Source of the DNA: Paracoccus spongiarum
GTDB lineage: Bacteria > Pseudomonadota > Alphaproteobacteria > Rhodobacterales > Rhodobacteraceae
Assembly (NCBI RefSeq): GCF_030732095.1
Contig: NZ_JAVAMQ010000002.1
Coordinates: forward strand, 186,001 to 250,000
Direction of reading: 5' to 3'
Length of the DNA: 64,000 bases
Shown one piece after another: positions 27,483 to 36,425 of the stretch. The notes beneath the pieces are model-generated. The model had not been told where the DNA came from and made no database searches. It saw only the letters and a list, made by a program, of their open reading frames with translations. Numbering within the stretch: position 1 is the stretch's first letter; every line of letters starts with the position of its first letter. The translations under genes and the position numbers were made by a program.

Positions 27483-29909
27483 ATGCTGACCCTTTTTCGC
27501 TGGCTGCTGCGGCTGACCATCGCGCTGATCGTGCTTGTCGTGCTGGCCGCGGTGCTGGTCTGGTATTTTGCCGTCCGCTCGCTGCCCGACTATGGCGCCA
27601 GCTACCGGATGCAGGGGCTGTCGGCCCCGGTCGAGATCGTGCGGTCGACCGAGAACGTCCCGCACATCTTCGGACAAAGCGACACCGACATGTTCTTCGC
27701 CCTCGGCGTCGCCCATGCGCAGGACCGGCTGTTCCAGATGATCCTGCTGCGTCGCGCCGCGCAGGGCCGGCTGGCCGAGGTCGAGGGCAGCCGCGCCTTT
27801 GCCTCGGATGCGCTGGCCCGGCGGCTTGAACTCTATCGCAGCGCGGCGGCCTCGGTGGATGCGCAGGATCAGGATACCCGCGCCGCGCTGGAGGCCTATG
27901 CGGCGGGGGTGAACCAGTGGATCGCCGAGGTCAACGAGAACGCGCTTGGCCGGGGGGCGCCGGAATTCTTCCTCTATCCGCAGCAGATCGCCTTCTGGCA
28001 ACCCGCCGATTCGCTGGCCATCCTGAAGCTGGTCGCCGCGGCCTCGTCGAACGCCGCAGCCACCGAGGTGCTGCGGGCGCGGCTGTCGCTGGCCTCGCCG
28101 CAGAACGGGCCGGCGATCCTTGCCGGCGACGGCGCCCCCGCCGGCCTGCCCGTCTATGCCTCGATGTTCGGCGATGTGCGCTTCCTGCAGACCGAGCCCG
28201 AGCGCGAGCAGGCCGGCGTCGCGGGGCTGTCGGGCTTCTTGCCCACGGGGTCCGGGCTGGGCGGGAACGGCTTCGCGGCCGCGCCCGACCGCACCGCGGC
28301 GGGCGGCGCGCTGCTGGCCAGCGATCCGCACGGGCCGCTGACCGCGCCGTCGCTGTATTATCTGGCACGGCTGCAACTGTCATCGGGCGGCGTGATCGGC
28401 GCCACGATCCCGGGGATTCCGGCGATCCTGTCGGGGCGCAACCCGCATCTCGCCTGGGGGCTGACCCCGGCGCCGGTGGACGATGCCGACATCGCCATCG
28501 AGGAGGTGCAGCCCGGCGATAGCGACCGCTATCGCGGCGTGGATGGCTGGACCGCGTTCACCACCCGGCGCGAGGTGATCCGCATCCGCGACGGTGTCGA
28601 CCAGCCGATCCTGCTGCGCAGCACGGCCAACGGGCCGCTGGTGCCGGGGCTGGTGCCGGGGCTTGCCGATGTCGTCCCGCAGGGGCATGTTGCCGCGCTG
28701 CGCTGGACCGGGCTGTCGCCGCGCGACAGCACCATGTCGGCGCTGATCGCCCTGATGCGCGCGCCCGACACCGACAGCGCGGCCTCGGCCCTGTCGCGCG
28801 CGGTGGCCCCGCCGCTGGCCGCCATGCTGGCCGATGGCGACGGCGTGCGGATGCTGGTCGCGGGTCGCCAGCCGCGCCGCGCCGCGGAACATCCGTCCGG
28901 TGGCGCGATGCCCGCGCCGGGCTGGCTGGCCTCGGCGGCCTGGTCCGAGGCCGATCCGGCACCCGCCGACGCGGCCGCCACAGAACCCTCGACCGGCATC
29001 CTGATCGCCACCGAAGAGCCCGGGGCCGCCGCGCTGCGCCGCGACCGGCTGACCCGGCTTCTGCAGGATCGCGAGGTCCATTCGCGCGACAGCTTTGTCG
29101 CCGCGCAGCTGGACGTCGTCAGCCCGGCCGCCCGCGCCCTGCTGCCACTGGTCGGTGCGAACCTGTGGTTCGCGGGCGAGCCCGCCGCCGCCGGCACCGT
29201 CGAGCGCCAGCGTCAGGATGCGCTGGCCCTGCTGGCCGAATGGGACGGCGCGATGAGCGAGCACCTGCCCGAGCCGCTGATCTATGCCGCCTGGATGCGC
29301 GCCCTGCAGGACCGGCTGATCCGCGACGAGCTGGGCCCGCTGGCCGACGACATCGCCACGCTGCGCCCCGCCTTCATCGCGGCGGTGTTCCGCAATCGCG
29401 ACGGCGCCGCGGGCTGGTGCGACATCGTGCAGAGCGCGCCGGTCGAGGACTGCACGACCATCGCCCGGCAGGCGCTGGACCGGGCCATCCTGGATCTGGC
29501 CGAGCGCTTCGGCCCGCAGGTGACAAGCTGGCGGTGGGGCGATGTCCACCTGGCGCGGCACCGGCATCCGGGGCTGGGCGACCTGCCGGCGCTGGACTGG
29601 ATCGTCAACCTGACGCAGTCGATCTCGGGCGGGCAGTTCACCGTGGCGCAAAGCGGCCTGACCGGCCTCCCGCAGGATCCCTTCGCGGCGTCCAGCGGCG
29701 CGGGCTATCGCGGCGTCTACGACCTTGCCGACCCCGACAGTTCGGTGTTCATCACCGCGACCGGGCAATCGGGCCATCCGCTCTCGCGCCATTACGACGA
29801 CTTCGCCGGGCTGTGGCGTCGCGGCGAATATATCGGCATGTCGCTGGATCCCGACCTCGCCCGCGCCGCGGCGCTGGGCGTGACGCGGCTGATCCCCGAG
29901 GCCGACTGA
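27483..29909 (+). CDS. Penicillin-acylase-family protein lacking the usual nucleophile serine
   Basis: An 808-residue N-terminal-nucleophile (Ntn) hydrolase homologue. A membrane anchor is at residues 3-28 ([20 protein letters not shown]), followed by the alpha-chain part ([29 protein letters not shown]) and the beta-chain part from about residue 261 ([40 protein letters not shown]). Relatives process themselves before a serine in an (A/G)SN(x)(W/F) motif that becomes the catalytic N terminus. Here that place reads GGN (G261), with the nearest serine at 257. It may be inactive, processed elsewhere, or have another role. The start at 27483 puts the membrane anchor at the N terminus. Confidence 0.85.
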   Translation: MLTLFRWLLRLTIALIVLVVLAAVLVWYFAVRSLPDYGASYRMQGLSAPVEIVRSTENVPHIFGQSDTDMFFALGVAHAQDRLFQMILLRRAAQGRLAEVEGSRAFASDALARRLELYRSAAASVDAQDQDTRAALEAYAAGVNQWIAEVNENALGRGAPEFFLYPQQIAFWQPADSLAILKLVAAASSNAAATEVLRARLSLASPQNGPAILAGDGAPAGLPVYASMFGDVRFLQTEPEREQAGVAGLSGFLPTGSGLGGNGFAAAPDRTAAGGALLASDPHGPLTAPSLYYLARLQLSSGGVIGATIPGIPAILSGRNPHLAWGLTPAPVDDADIAIEEVQPGDSDRYRGVDGWTAFTTRREVIRIRDGVDQPILLRSTANGPLVPGLVPGLADVVPQGHVAALRWTGLSPRDSTMSALIALMRAPDTDSAASALSRAVAPPLAAMLADGDGVRMLVAGRQPRRAAEHPSGGAMPAPGWLASAAWSEADPAPADAAATEPSTGILIATEEPGAAALRRDRLTRLLQDREVHSRDSFVAAQLDVVSPAARALLPLVGANLWFAGEPAAAGTVERQRQDALALLAEWDGAMSEHLPEPLIYAAWMRALQDRLIRDELGPLADDIATLRPAFIAAVFRNRDGAAGWCDIVQSAPVEDCTTIARQALDRAILDLAERFGPQVTSWRWGDVHLARHRHPGLGDLPALDWIVNLTQSISGGQFTVAQSGLTGLPQDPFAASSGAGYRGVYDLADPDSSVFITATGQSGHPLSRHYDDFAGLWRRGEYIGMSLDPDLARAAALGVTRLIPEAD

Positions 29910-30048
29910 CGCCGCCGGGCGGCGCTGCGTGGCCATGCTTGCGGGGTCCGGCCCGCTATCTGCTTGCAGAGTGCAGCCCCCGCGACTAGAACGGCGGAAA
30001 TTTTCAGGCCGCCGCGGCCCGGCGGCCCTTCTTGCCATGAGGACGATG

Positions 30049-31383
30049 ATGCAGGTCAAGGAAACCCAGAACGAAGGTCTGAAGCGGGGATATCAGTTCA
30101 CCCTGCCCGCAGCCGAACTGGCCGCGACGGTCGACGCCAAGCTGAAAGAGGCGCAGCCCGAGATCGAGATGAAGGGCTTCCGCAAGGGCAAGGTCCCGAT
30201 GGCGATGCTGAAGAAGCAGTTCGGCCCGCGGATCCTGGGCGAGGCCATGCAGGACGCCATCGACGGCGCGCTGCGCCAGCATCTGCAGGACAGCGGCGAC
30301 CGCCCGGCCACCCAGCCCAAGGTCGAGATGGAAAACGGCGATGGCTGGAAGGAAGGCGACGATGTCGTCGTGAATGTCAGCTACGAGGCGCTGCCGGCCA
30401 TCCCCGAGGTCGATCTGGGCGGCCTGAAGCTGGAAAAGCTGACCGTGCCGGCCGAGGAGTCCGCGATCACCGAGGCGCTGGAGAACCTGGCCAAATCGGC
30501 GCAGAACTTCGAGGACCGCCGCAAGGGCAGCAAGGCCAAGGACGGCGATCAGGTGGTGATCGATTTCAAGGGCTTCGTGGATGGCGAAGCCTTCGAGGGC
30601 GGCGCGGCCGAGGATTACCCGCTGGTACTGGGCTCGAACAGCTTCATCCCGGGCTTCGAGGCGCAGCTGGTCGGCGCCAAGGTCGAGGACGAGGTGAAGG
30701 TCGAGGTCACGTTCCCCGAGGAATACGGCGCCCCGCATCTGGCCGGCAAGGATGCGGTCTTCGACTGCACCGTCAAGGCCGTCAAGGCCCCGAAACCCGC
30801 CGAGATCGATGACGAGCTGGCCAAGAAGTTCGGCGCCGAAGACCTCGACGCGCTGAAGACGCAGATCGCCGAGCGGCTGGAGCGCGAATACGCCGGTGCC
30901 GCCCGCGCGATCCTGAAACGCTCGCTTCTGGACCAGCTGGACGAGCGGGTGAAGTTCGACCTTCCGCAGTCCCTGGTCGAGGCCGAGGCCGCGCAGATCG
31001 CGCATCAGCTGTGGCACGAGGACAATCCCGAGGTTCACGACCACGACCACGGCAGCATCGAGCCGACCGACGAGCACAAGAAGCTGGCCGAGCGGCGCGT
31101 GCGCCTGGGCCTGCTGCTGGCCGAGATCGGCCAGAAGGCCGAGGTGACCGTCAGCGACCAGGAGATGACGCAGGCCGTGCTTCAGGCCGCGCGCCAGTAT
31201 CCGGGCCAGGAACGCGCCTTCTTCGAGTTCATCCAGCAGAACCAGGCCGCCCAGCAGCAATTGCGCGCACCGCTGTTCGAGGACAAGGTGGTCGATCACA
31301 TTGCGGGGCAGGCCGAGGTGAGCGAGAAGAAGGTCAGCAAGGAAGAGCTGGAAAAGGCCGTCGAGGCGCTGGACGAGCTGTAG
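30049..31383 (+). CDS. tig: Trigger factor (ribosome-associated chaperone, peptidyl-prolyl isomerase)
   Basis: A 444-residue trigger factor. The N-terminal ribosome-binding domain has the family motif region [17 protein letters not shown]; the FKBP-like isomerase domain spans about residues 160-245 ([35 protein letters not shown]); the rest is the long helical chaperone domain. It binds nascent chains at the ribosome exit. ATGs at 30037 and 30046 are also in frame, but GAGGA at 30039-30043 fits the ATG at 30049, which gives the usual MQVKET N terminus. A histidine-rich patch (HDHDHG) is present in the C domain. Confidence 0.96.
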   Translation: MQVKETQNEGLKRGYQFTLPAAELAATVDAKLKEAQPEIEMKGFRKGKVPMAMLKKQFGPRILGEAMQDAIDGALRQHLQDSGDRPATQPKVEMENGDGWKEGDDVVVNVSYEALPAIPEVDLGGLKLEKLTVPAEESAITEALENLAKSAQNFEDRRKGSKAKDGDQVVIDFKGFVDGEAFEGGAAEDYPLVLGSNSFIPGFEAQLVGAKVEDEVKVEVTFPEEYGAPHLAGKDAVFDCTVKAVKAPKPAEIDDELAKKFGAEDLDALKTQIAERLEREYAGAARAILKRSLLDQLDERVKFDLPQSLVEAEAAQIAHQLWHEDNPEVHDHDHGSIEPTDEHKKLAERRVRLGLLLAEIGQKAEVTVSDQEMTQAVLQAARQYPGQERAFFEFIQQNQAAQQQLRAPLFEDKVVDHIAGQAEVSEKKVSKEELEKAVEALDEL

Positions 31384-31411
31384 GCTCGTCGTCCTCCCCA
31401 TGGTGATTCGC

Positions 31412-31438
31412 AAGGCCGCGGCGCTCCGTCGCGGCCTT
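31412..31438 (+). terminator. Terminator hairpin after tig
   Basis: AAGGCCGCG (31412-31420) and CGCGGCCTT (31430-31438) form a perfect 9 bp stem with a nine-base loop, 28 bases after the tig stop. The following bases are only slightly T-rich. Confidence 0.6.
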
Positions 31439-31482
31439 CGCCTGTTGCACCAGCCTTGTCCCGGCGCGCGGCGGGGCGGGCT

Positions 31483-31518
31483 GCGCCTCCGGCGGGGATA
31501 TTTCTGCACAGAAGATGG
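31483..31518. repeat. Short intergenic repeat with GGGGATATTT core, copy 1
   Basis: CGCCTCCGGCGGGGATATTT followed by CTGCACAGAAGATGGG resembles a short element that I recall scattered between genes in Rhodobacteraceae (GC-rich start, GGGGATATTT, then an A-rich end like GAAGAA). A second, weaker copy lies at 54498-54535. Confidence 0.5.
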
Positions 31519-31598
31519 GGCGGTCGCCCGCGATCTGCCGGTCGCGGCGCAGGCAGGGTGACTTGCGGCGGCGCGGGACCGCGCCTATGGTGCCCGCC

Positions 31599-32021
31599 AT
31601 GCCCGCAGACCTGAACCTGATGAAGCTTTGCGTCGGCGCCGAGGGGCCCGAGGATCTGGCACTGTGGCAGCAGCAGCGCTTTGGTGCGGGCCCCGCGATG
31701 CATGTCACGCGGATGTGGCCCAAGCGAGACGAGGCGCTGCTGGACGGCGGCTCGATCTACTGGGTGTTCAAGGGGGTGATGCTGGCGCGGCAGCGCCTTT
31801 TGCGCCTTGACGAGCGGATCGGCGAGGATGGCATCCGGCGCTGTGCGCTGGTGCTGGACCGCGACCTGGTGCGGGTCGCTGCGGTGCCGCGCCGGCCGTT
31901 CCAGGGCTGGCGCTATCTGAAGGGCGACGAGGCGCCGGCCGACCTGCCGCGCGCCCGGCTGTCCGAGGATCCGCTGCCCCCCGCCGTCGCCGCGGCCCTG
32001 GCGGATATGGGGCTGGTCTGA
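31599..32021 (+). CDS. DUF1489 family protein
   Basis: A 140-residue protein of the alphaproteobacterial DUF1489 family: NLMKLCVGAEGPEDLALWQQ at the start, HVTRMWPKRDEALLDGGSIY, and a C-terminal RPFQGWRYL region. The family has no known activity; the even charge pattern and lack of signal peptide suggest a cytoplasmic protein. An ATG at 31587 would add four residues. It ends four bases from the convergent alcohol dehydrogenase gene. Confidence 0.85.
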   Translation: MPADLNLMKLCVGAEGPEDLALWQQQRFGAGPAMHVTRMWPKRDEALLDGGSIYWVFKGVMLARQRLLRLDERIGEDGIRRCALVLDRDLVRVAAVPRRPFQGWRYLKGDEAPADLPRARLSEDPLPPAVAAALADMGLV

Positions 32022-32025
32022 GGGA

Positions 32026-33180
32026 TCAGCGGGCGGCCTGAAGCGTCGCGCGCAGGTCTGCGGCCGTCAGGTCGGCGGGATTGGCCTTCATCGAGGACGA
32101 GGACAAGGCGGCGTCGGCGGCCGCGTCCTCTGCCCGGTCGTCGATGCCAAGCGCGGCGAGGCCGGGAAGGCCCGCCTTGCGGGACCAGTCCGCAAGCAGC
32201 ACCGCTGCCTCCTCGACCGTGGCGGCGGGCCGGTCAAACGCCGCACCGATCCAGCCCGCGACCCGATCCAGCCGGGTGGCCAGCCGCGCATCGGCGACCG
32301 CGCGGCGGTTGGTCGCCAGCACATGCGGCAGCAATGCGCCGCAGATCGCGCCATGGGCGGCGCCGGTGAGCCCGCCGAGCGGGCCGGCCAGCCCATGCAC
32401 CGCGCCCAGCCCCGCATTCGCCAGCGCCAGCCCGCCGCAGAGACTGACCCAGGCCATCTCGTCGCGGGCGGCGGGATCCTCGTCCTTCATCAGCCGCCGG
32501 AGCGCGGCGAGGCCGCGCGGGATCGCGTCGCGGCACAAGGCGTCGGTGAGCGGGCTGGCGCGGGTCGAGACATAGGGCTCGATCACCTGCGTGATCGCGT
32601 CAAGGCCGGAGGCCAGCGTCACCACGCGCGGGCAGCCATCCGTCAGCGCCGGATCGACGATGGCCAGACGCGGCAGCATCCGCGGATCGCGCAGGCTGAC
32701 CTTTCGGCGATGTTCGGGCACCCCGATCACCGCGTTGCGCGTCACCTCGGCGCCGGTGCCTGCGGTGGTGGGCAGGGCGATGAAGGGCAGCGGCGGGTGA
32801 TCCAGCGGCAGCCCCTGCCCCACCACCTCGAGATGGTTCAGCATCGGCCGCGTCGCCGGAAGCAGCGCGGCGATGGCCTTGCCGGCGTCGATCACCGCGC
32901 CGCCGCCGATCGCCACGACGACCGCCACCTGCGCGCCGCGCGCGTGGTCCAGCCCGGCCTCGATCATCGCCATCTCGGGTTCGGCGGCGACGGTCAGGGA
33001 GGTCACCTCGCAGCCGTCGCGGACCATCGCCTGTCGCAGGACCGCGCTGCGGGCCGGATCGCGGCCATGCACCAGAAGGACACGACGGCCCAGCGCGGCG
33101 ATCCGCTCGGCGGCTTGATCGGCCTGGCCGCGCCCGAACAGGATCTCGGTCGCGGTGGCAAAGGAGAAGGCGGTCGGCAT
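32026..33180 (-). CDS. Iron-containing alcohol dehydrogenase
   Basis: A 384-residue group III (iron-dependent) alcohol dehydrogenase. The NAD-binding GGG motif (VVVAIGGGAVIDAGKAIAAL) and the substrate loop LPTTAGTGAEVTRNAVI are present. Metal ligands are in SGLDAITQVIE and in the histidine pair of GAVHGLAGPLGG and GAAHGAICGALLP. Relatives act on simple alcohols, butanol, lactaldehyde or maleylacetate; the substrate here cannot be fixed. It stands between DUF1489 (convergent) and ribH2 (same strand, upstream gene, separated by a hairpin), so it is probably transcribed alone. Confidence 0.9.
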   Translation of the reverse strand: MPTAFSFATATEILFGRGQADQAAERIAALGRRVLLVHGRDPARSAVLRQAMVRDGCEVTSLTVAAEPEMAMIEAGLDHARGAQVAVVVAIGGGAVIDAGKAIAALLPATRPMLNHLEVVGQGLPLDHPPLPFIALPTTAGTGAEVTRNAVIGVPEHRRKVSLRDPRMLPRLAIVDPALTDGCPRVVTLASGLDAITQVIEPYVSTRASPLTDALCRDAIPRGLAALRRLMKDEDPAARDEMAWVSLCGGLALANAGLGAVHGLAGPLGGLTGAAHGAICGALLPHVLATNRRAVADARLATRLDRVAGWIGAAFDRPAATVEEAAVLLADWSRKAGLPGLAALGIDDRAEDAAADAALSSSSMKANPADLTAADLRATLQAAR

Positions 33181-33290
33181 GACGGGCTCCGGCAGCGGCG
33201 GTTCTGGGGGGGGCGAATCCGGGTGCGGCGATTACGAGGTTCTATACGGGCGGGCTATTCGGGCGGCAAACCGGCGGGCGGCAGGCGATC

Positions 33291-33314
33291 GGGCAGCCCC
33301 GGAGGGGGCCGCCC
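33291..33314 (-). terminator. Hairpin after ribH2
   Basis: GGGC-A-GCCCC pairs with GGGGC-C-GCCC (33291-33300 with 33305-33314), nine pairs with one A/C mismatch and a four-base loop. It starts six bases past the ribH2 stop on the minus strand, so it is a likely terminator. Confidence 0.5.
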
Positions 33315-33320
33315 GGAAGG

Positions 33321-33797
33321 TCAGGCGACCGCGGCGCGATCCGCCGCCGCAAGGGTGCGGTCCAGATCGAGGATCTGGTGGACGGCACGGGCGGCCTCGG
33401 CGCCCTTTGTCAGGAAATGATCCCGGAAGAAATCGATCAGCAGCGGCGTTTCCTGGAAGTTGTGCGGGGTCAGCGCGACCGAGAAGCAGGGGACGCCGGT
33501 GTCGAGACCCACGGTCATCAGCCCGTTGACCACGGCCGCGGCCACGAAATCATGGCGATAGATCCCGCCATCGACCACAAGGGCGGCGGCGACGACCGCG
33601 TCGTGACGGCCCGACTGCGCCAGCTTCCGGGCCAGCAGCGGCATCTCGAACGCGCCGGGGACGTCGAAGGCATCGGTCCGGGCGCCGGGCATCAGGCGGG
33701 CGATCTCGGCCAGAAAGCCCTCATGCGCGCGGTCGACGATGTCGGCATGCCAGCGCGCCTTGATGAAGGCGATGCGGGGGGTGGTGGTATCGGTCAT
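33321..33797 (-). CDS. ribH2: 6,7-dimethyl-8-ribityllumazine synthase, type 2
   Basis: A 158-residue lumazine synthase, which joins 5-amino-6-ribitylaminouracil and 3,4-dihydroxybutanone phosphate in riboflavin synthesis. Substrate-binding stretches are IAFIKARWHADIVDRAHEGF, DVPGAFEMPLLARKL and VALTPHNFQE. The last resembles the RibH2 group of Brucella and Mesorhizobium, in which the phosphate-site sequence differs from that of ordinary RibH. It stands alone, without other rib genes, behind an FMN riboswitch. The ATG at 33797 is the first that gives the usual N terminus. Confidence 0.92.
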   Translation of the reverse strand: MTDTTTPRIAFIKARWHADIVDRAHEGFLAEIARLMPGARTDAFDVPGAFEMPLLARKLAQSGRHDAVVAAALVVDGGIYRHDFVAAAVVNGLMTVGLDTGVPCFSVALTPHNFQETPLLIDFFRDHFLTKGAEAARAVHQILDLDRTLAAADRAAVA

Positions 33798-33848
33798 CTT
33801 TGCGGAACCTTCCGTTTTCACAGCGTAAGGTCCCAGAGCACGAGCCTT

Positions 33849-33874
33849 GACCGCACCGGGGAAGGGGCGCGGCC
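33849..33874 (-). promoter_or_regulatory. Candidate expression-platform hairpin of the FMN riboswitch
   Basis: On the minus strand GGCCGCGCC pairs with GGTGCGGTC (nine pairs, two of them G-U) around an eight-base loop, directly after the aptamer and about 50 bases before ribH2. It could form a terminator or compete with an antiterminator. No T tract follows, so the mechanism is uncertain. Confidence 0.35.
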
Positions 33875-33875
33875 T

Positions 33876-34000
33876 CGGTCCTCTTTCATCCGGACTATAC
33901 CGTCGGCCCCGGAGTTCCACCGGATCTGCTGACCCTTCCCGAAGGAAGGCGCTCGCGGGCTGTCACCGCCGGTGGGGAATTTCACCCCGCCCTGAGAACG
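33876..34000 (-). ncRNA. FMN riboswitch (RFN element)
   Basis: Read on the minus strand from 34000, the conserved RFN blocks appear in order: TCAGGGCGGGGTGAAATTCC, CCACCGGCGGT, AGCCCGCGAGCGC, GGTCAGCAGATCCGGTG, ACTCCGGGGCCGACGGT and ATAGTCCGGATGAAAGAGG. This is a full FMN aptamer in the leader of ribH2; FMN binding is expected to lower ribH2 expression. Confidence 0.96.
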
Positions 34001-34097
34001 GGATGCCGATAGCACGCCGTCACGCCCGCGCCAAGATGATTGAGGCGGCGGGTCGCCCCGCCGCCCCGCCCCGACTGACCCCGAACGGGAGGTCCGG

Positions 34098-35576
34098 TCA
34101 GCCGATCCAGTCCACCATCTGCGCGTAGACGAGGAAGGCCGAGGCGATGGCGATCCAGATCCCGAACAGCGGCAGGAAGAAGCGCACCCAGCGATCCCAG
34201 CTGACCCCGGCCAGCGCCAGCGTTGCCATGAAATAGCCCGAGGTGGGGTAGAGGATGTTCGACAGCCCGTCGCCCAGCTGATAGGCCAGCACCGCGCTTT
34301 GGCGGGTGACGCCGATCAGGTCGGACAGCGGTGCCATGATCGGCATGGTCACAAGCGCCTGACCGCTGCCCGAGGGCACGACGAAGTTGAAGCCCAGCTG
34401 TGCCGCAAACATCCCCAGCGCCGAGAAGGTCGCGGGCAGCCCGCCCACCAGCCCGCCAAGGCCGTTGACCAGCGTGTCCATCACCTGCCCCTGTTCCAGC
34501 ATGACGGCGACCGCGCGGGCCAGCCCCACGATGATCGCGCCGACCAGGACGTCCTGGAACCCCTCGTTGAAGGCCTCGCAGATGCGGGTGGCGCTGAGCC
34601 CGGCGATCAGCCCGACACTGATGCCCATGATGACGAACAGGCCCGCCATTTCGGTCATGAACCAGCCGCGGCTGAGCACGCCCCAGACCATCACGGCGAA
34701 GAAGCCGACCGTCGCGATGCCGCCCCATTTCTGCCGCGGAGTGAAGGTCAGCGCCGGCGTGTCCAGGTCGTGGACATAGACGCGGCGCTTTTCCTGTTCG
34801 GCGGCGTTTCCGGCCATCAGGCTGGCGGCGGGGTTGGCACGCACCTTCAGCGCATAGCGCATCAGATAGGCGATGCCAGCGCCGATCAGGCAGACGAACA
34901 GCAAGGCCCGCAGCCCGAAGCCGGAATACAGCGGCAGTTCGGCAATGGTCTGGCCCAGCCCGGTATTGATCGGATTCAGCACGCCCGCCGTGAACCCCGC
35001 CGTGGTGGCCAGCAGCGCGGTGGCGACCGCCACCACCGAATCAAAGCGCAGCGCGATCATCAGCGGCAGGATCACCGGCACATAGACCAGTGCCAGTTCC
35101 TGCGTGCCGATCAGCGTGGCGATGACCGCGAAGGTGATCATCAGGACCGGGATCATCAGCACGCTGCGCCCGGCAAAGCGGCGGGTCAGCTTGTCCACCG
35201 CCACGTCGATGATGCCGGTGCGGCGGATGACCATGAACATGCCGCCGATGATGAGGGTGAAGAACACCACCTGGGACGCGTCCATCAGCCCGCGCGGCAC
35301 CGCCATCATGAACTGTTCCAACCCGACCGGCGTCGGATCGACATGGCGGAAGGTGGCAGGATCGACCGCCGCGCGCCCGTTGTGCAGCGTGATCCGGTCG
35401 TAAAGGCCCGCCGGTATGACATGGGTCAGGGCCGCGGCGATCGCGGTGAAGATGAACAGGATGACGTAGATATGCGGCATGCGGAAACCGCCGCCGCCAT
35501 CGCTGTCGATGGCGCTGCGGGCCTCTGGATCGTCGGGGCTTGCGCCGGTGCTGCGGTGCTGTGCGGTGTCGGACAT
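34098..35576 (-). CDS. YfcC-family membrane transporter
   Basis: A 492-residue integral membrane protein with about 12 membrane segments, of the YfcC / C4-dicarboxylate anaerobic carrier-like group. Typical parts are PHIYVILFIFTAIAAALTHV (first segment), LIIGGMFMVIRRTGIIDVAV, the GTQELALVYVPVILPLMIAL region and FNFVVPSGSGQALVTMPIMA. Related carriers move amino acids or peptides or C4 acids; no substrate can be given. The N terminus before the first segment is acidic and probably cytoplasmic. It is divergent from a GntR regulator that probably controls it. Confidence 0.82.
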   Translation of the reverse strand: MSDTAQHRSTGASPDDPEARSAIDSDGGGGFRMPHIYVILFIFTAIAAALTHVIPAGLYDRITLHNGRAAVDPATFRHVDPTPVGLEQFMMAVPRGLMDASQVVFFTLIIGGMFMVIRRTGIIDVAVDKLTRRFAGRSVLMIPVLMITFAVIATLIGTQELALVYVPVILPLMIALRFDSVVAVATALLATTAGFTAGVLNPINTGLGQTIAELPLYSGFGLRALLFVCLIGAGIAYLMRYALKVRANPAASLMAGNAAEQEKRRVYVHDLDTPALTFTPRQKWGGIATVGFFAVMVWGVLSRGWFMTEMAGLFVIMGISVGLIAGLSATRICEAFNEGFQDVLVGAIIVGLARAVAVMLEQGQVMDTLVNGLGGLVGGLPATFSALGMFAAQLGFNFVVPSGSGQALVTMPIMAPLSDLIGVTRQSAVLAYQLGDGLSNILYPTSGYFMATLALAGVSWDRWVRFFLPLFGIWIAIASAFLVYAQMVDWIG

Positions 35577-35659
35577 GGATGGTCTCCCGGTCGGGGCGCC
35601 GGCGGCGCTGGTTGAAGCGGAGGGTCGCGCCTTTCGAGGCATCTTATCTGATCTCTCTT

Positions 35660-35671
35660 GTAAAATGTTAC
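35660..35671. promoter_or_regulatory. Candidate operator between yfcC-like and gntR genes
   Basis: GTAAAATGTTAC is an inverted repeat (GTAA, four bases, TTAC) in the AT-rich middle of the 186 bp divergent gap. Its size and location fit a GntR/FCD-type operator controlling both genes. Confidence 0.3.
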
Positions 35672-35762
35672 CTGATGCGCCAGATTGCCACTATGCGAAA
35701 ATCGGAAAGGGTTTCCCTTCGATTTATTGAAAGTCCATCAACGGCGGGGACGGGAAAGCGAC

Positions 35763-36425
35763 GTGAAACAGTCACATGATCTTCAGTCGGATCAGGCCTT
35801 TGCGGCACTTCTGGCGGCGCTGAAGGATGGCCGGCTGCGCAGCAGCGAATTCCAGGCGATGCCGTCGCTGGCGGCGGTTCTGGGCTTTCCCCTTGCCGCA
35901 ACGCGCGAGGCGGTCAAGCGCGCCGAGGAACAGGCTCTGGTGGTGATTCTGCCCAAGCGCGGCGTGATGATCATGGAGGCGGGGCAGGACATCACCCGCG
36001 CCTGCATGGACATGCGCGCCGCGCTTGAGAAAGAGGGCGTGCGCCGCCTGCTGGCCTCGGGGCGGCCCGATCTTGGCCGGTTGCGCGATGCCCATGAAAG
36101 CCTGCTGGACGAGGCCCGGACCGATCCCGGCGCCGACCTGTCACGCCGGGCGCTGGCGACCGACCTGACGCTGCACGACTTCATGGCCGGCGGGCTTGAC
36201 AACCCCTTCCTGAGACGCGCCTACGAGGCCAATCGGAACCGCATCACCATCATCCAGAATGTGCGCACCTTCCTGCCCGACCGCGTGGTGCCCGCCATGC
36301 AGGAGCATCTGCAGATCATCGAGGCGATCGACAGCGGCGATCCGGTCCGCGCCGCCGAAGAGATCGAGCGCCACCTGCGCCAGACGCTGCGCTGGTGGGG
36401 CGTGGCGCCGGATGCTCAGGGCTGA
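35763..36425 (+). CDS. GntR-family transcriptional regulator (FCD type)
   Basis: A 220-residue regulator with an N-terminal winged helix (AMPSLAAVLGFPLAATREAV, KRAEEQALVVILPKRGVMIM) and an all-helical FCD-like sensory domain (LHDFMAGGLDNPFLRRAYEA, EHLQIIEAIDSGDPVRAAEE). The GTG at 35763 is the likely start, with GGGAAAG upstream. It is divergent from the YfcC-type transporter and probably responds to that transporter's substrate. Its 3' end overlaps the convergent binding-protein gene by ten bases. Confidence 0.82.
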   Translation: MKQSHDLQSDQAFAALLAALKDGRLRSSEFQAMPSLAAVLGFPLAATREAVKRAEEQALVVILPKRGVMIMEAGQDITRACMDMRAALEKEGVRRLLASGRPDLGRLRDAHESLLDEARTDPGADLSRRALATDLTLHDFMAGGLDNPFLRRAYEANRNRITIIQNVRTFLPDRVVPAMQEHLQIIEAIDSGDPVRAAEEIERHLRQTLRWWGVAPDAQG

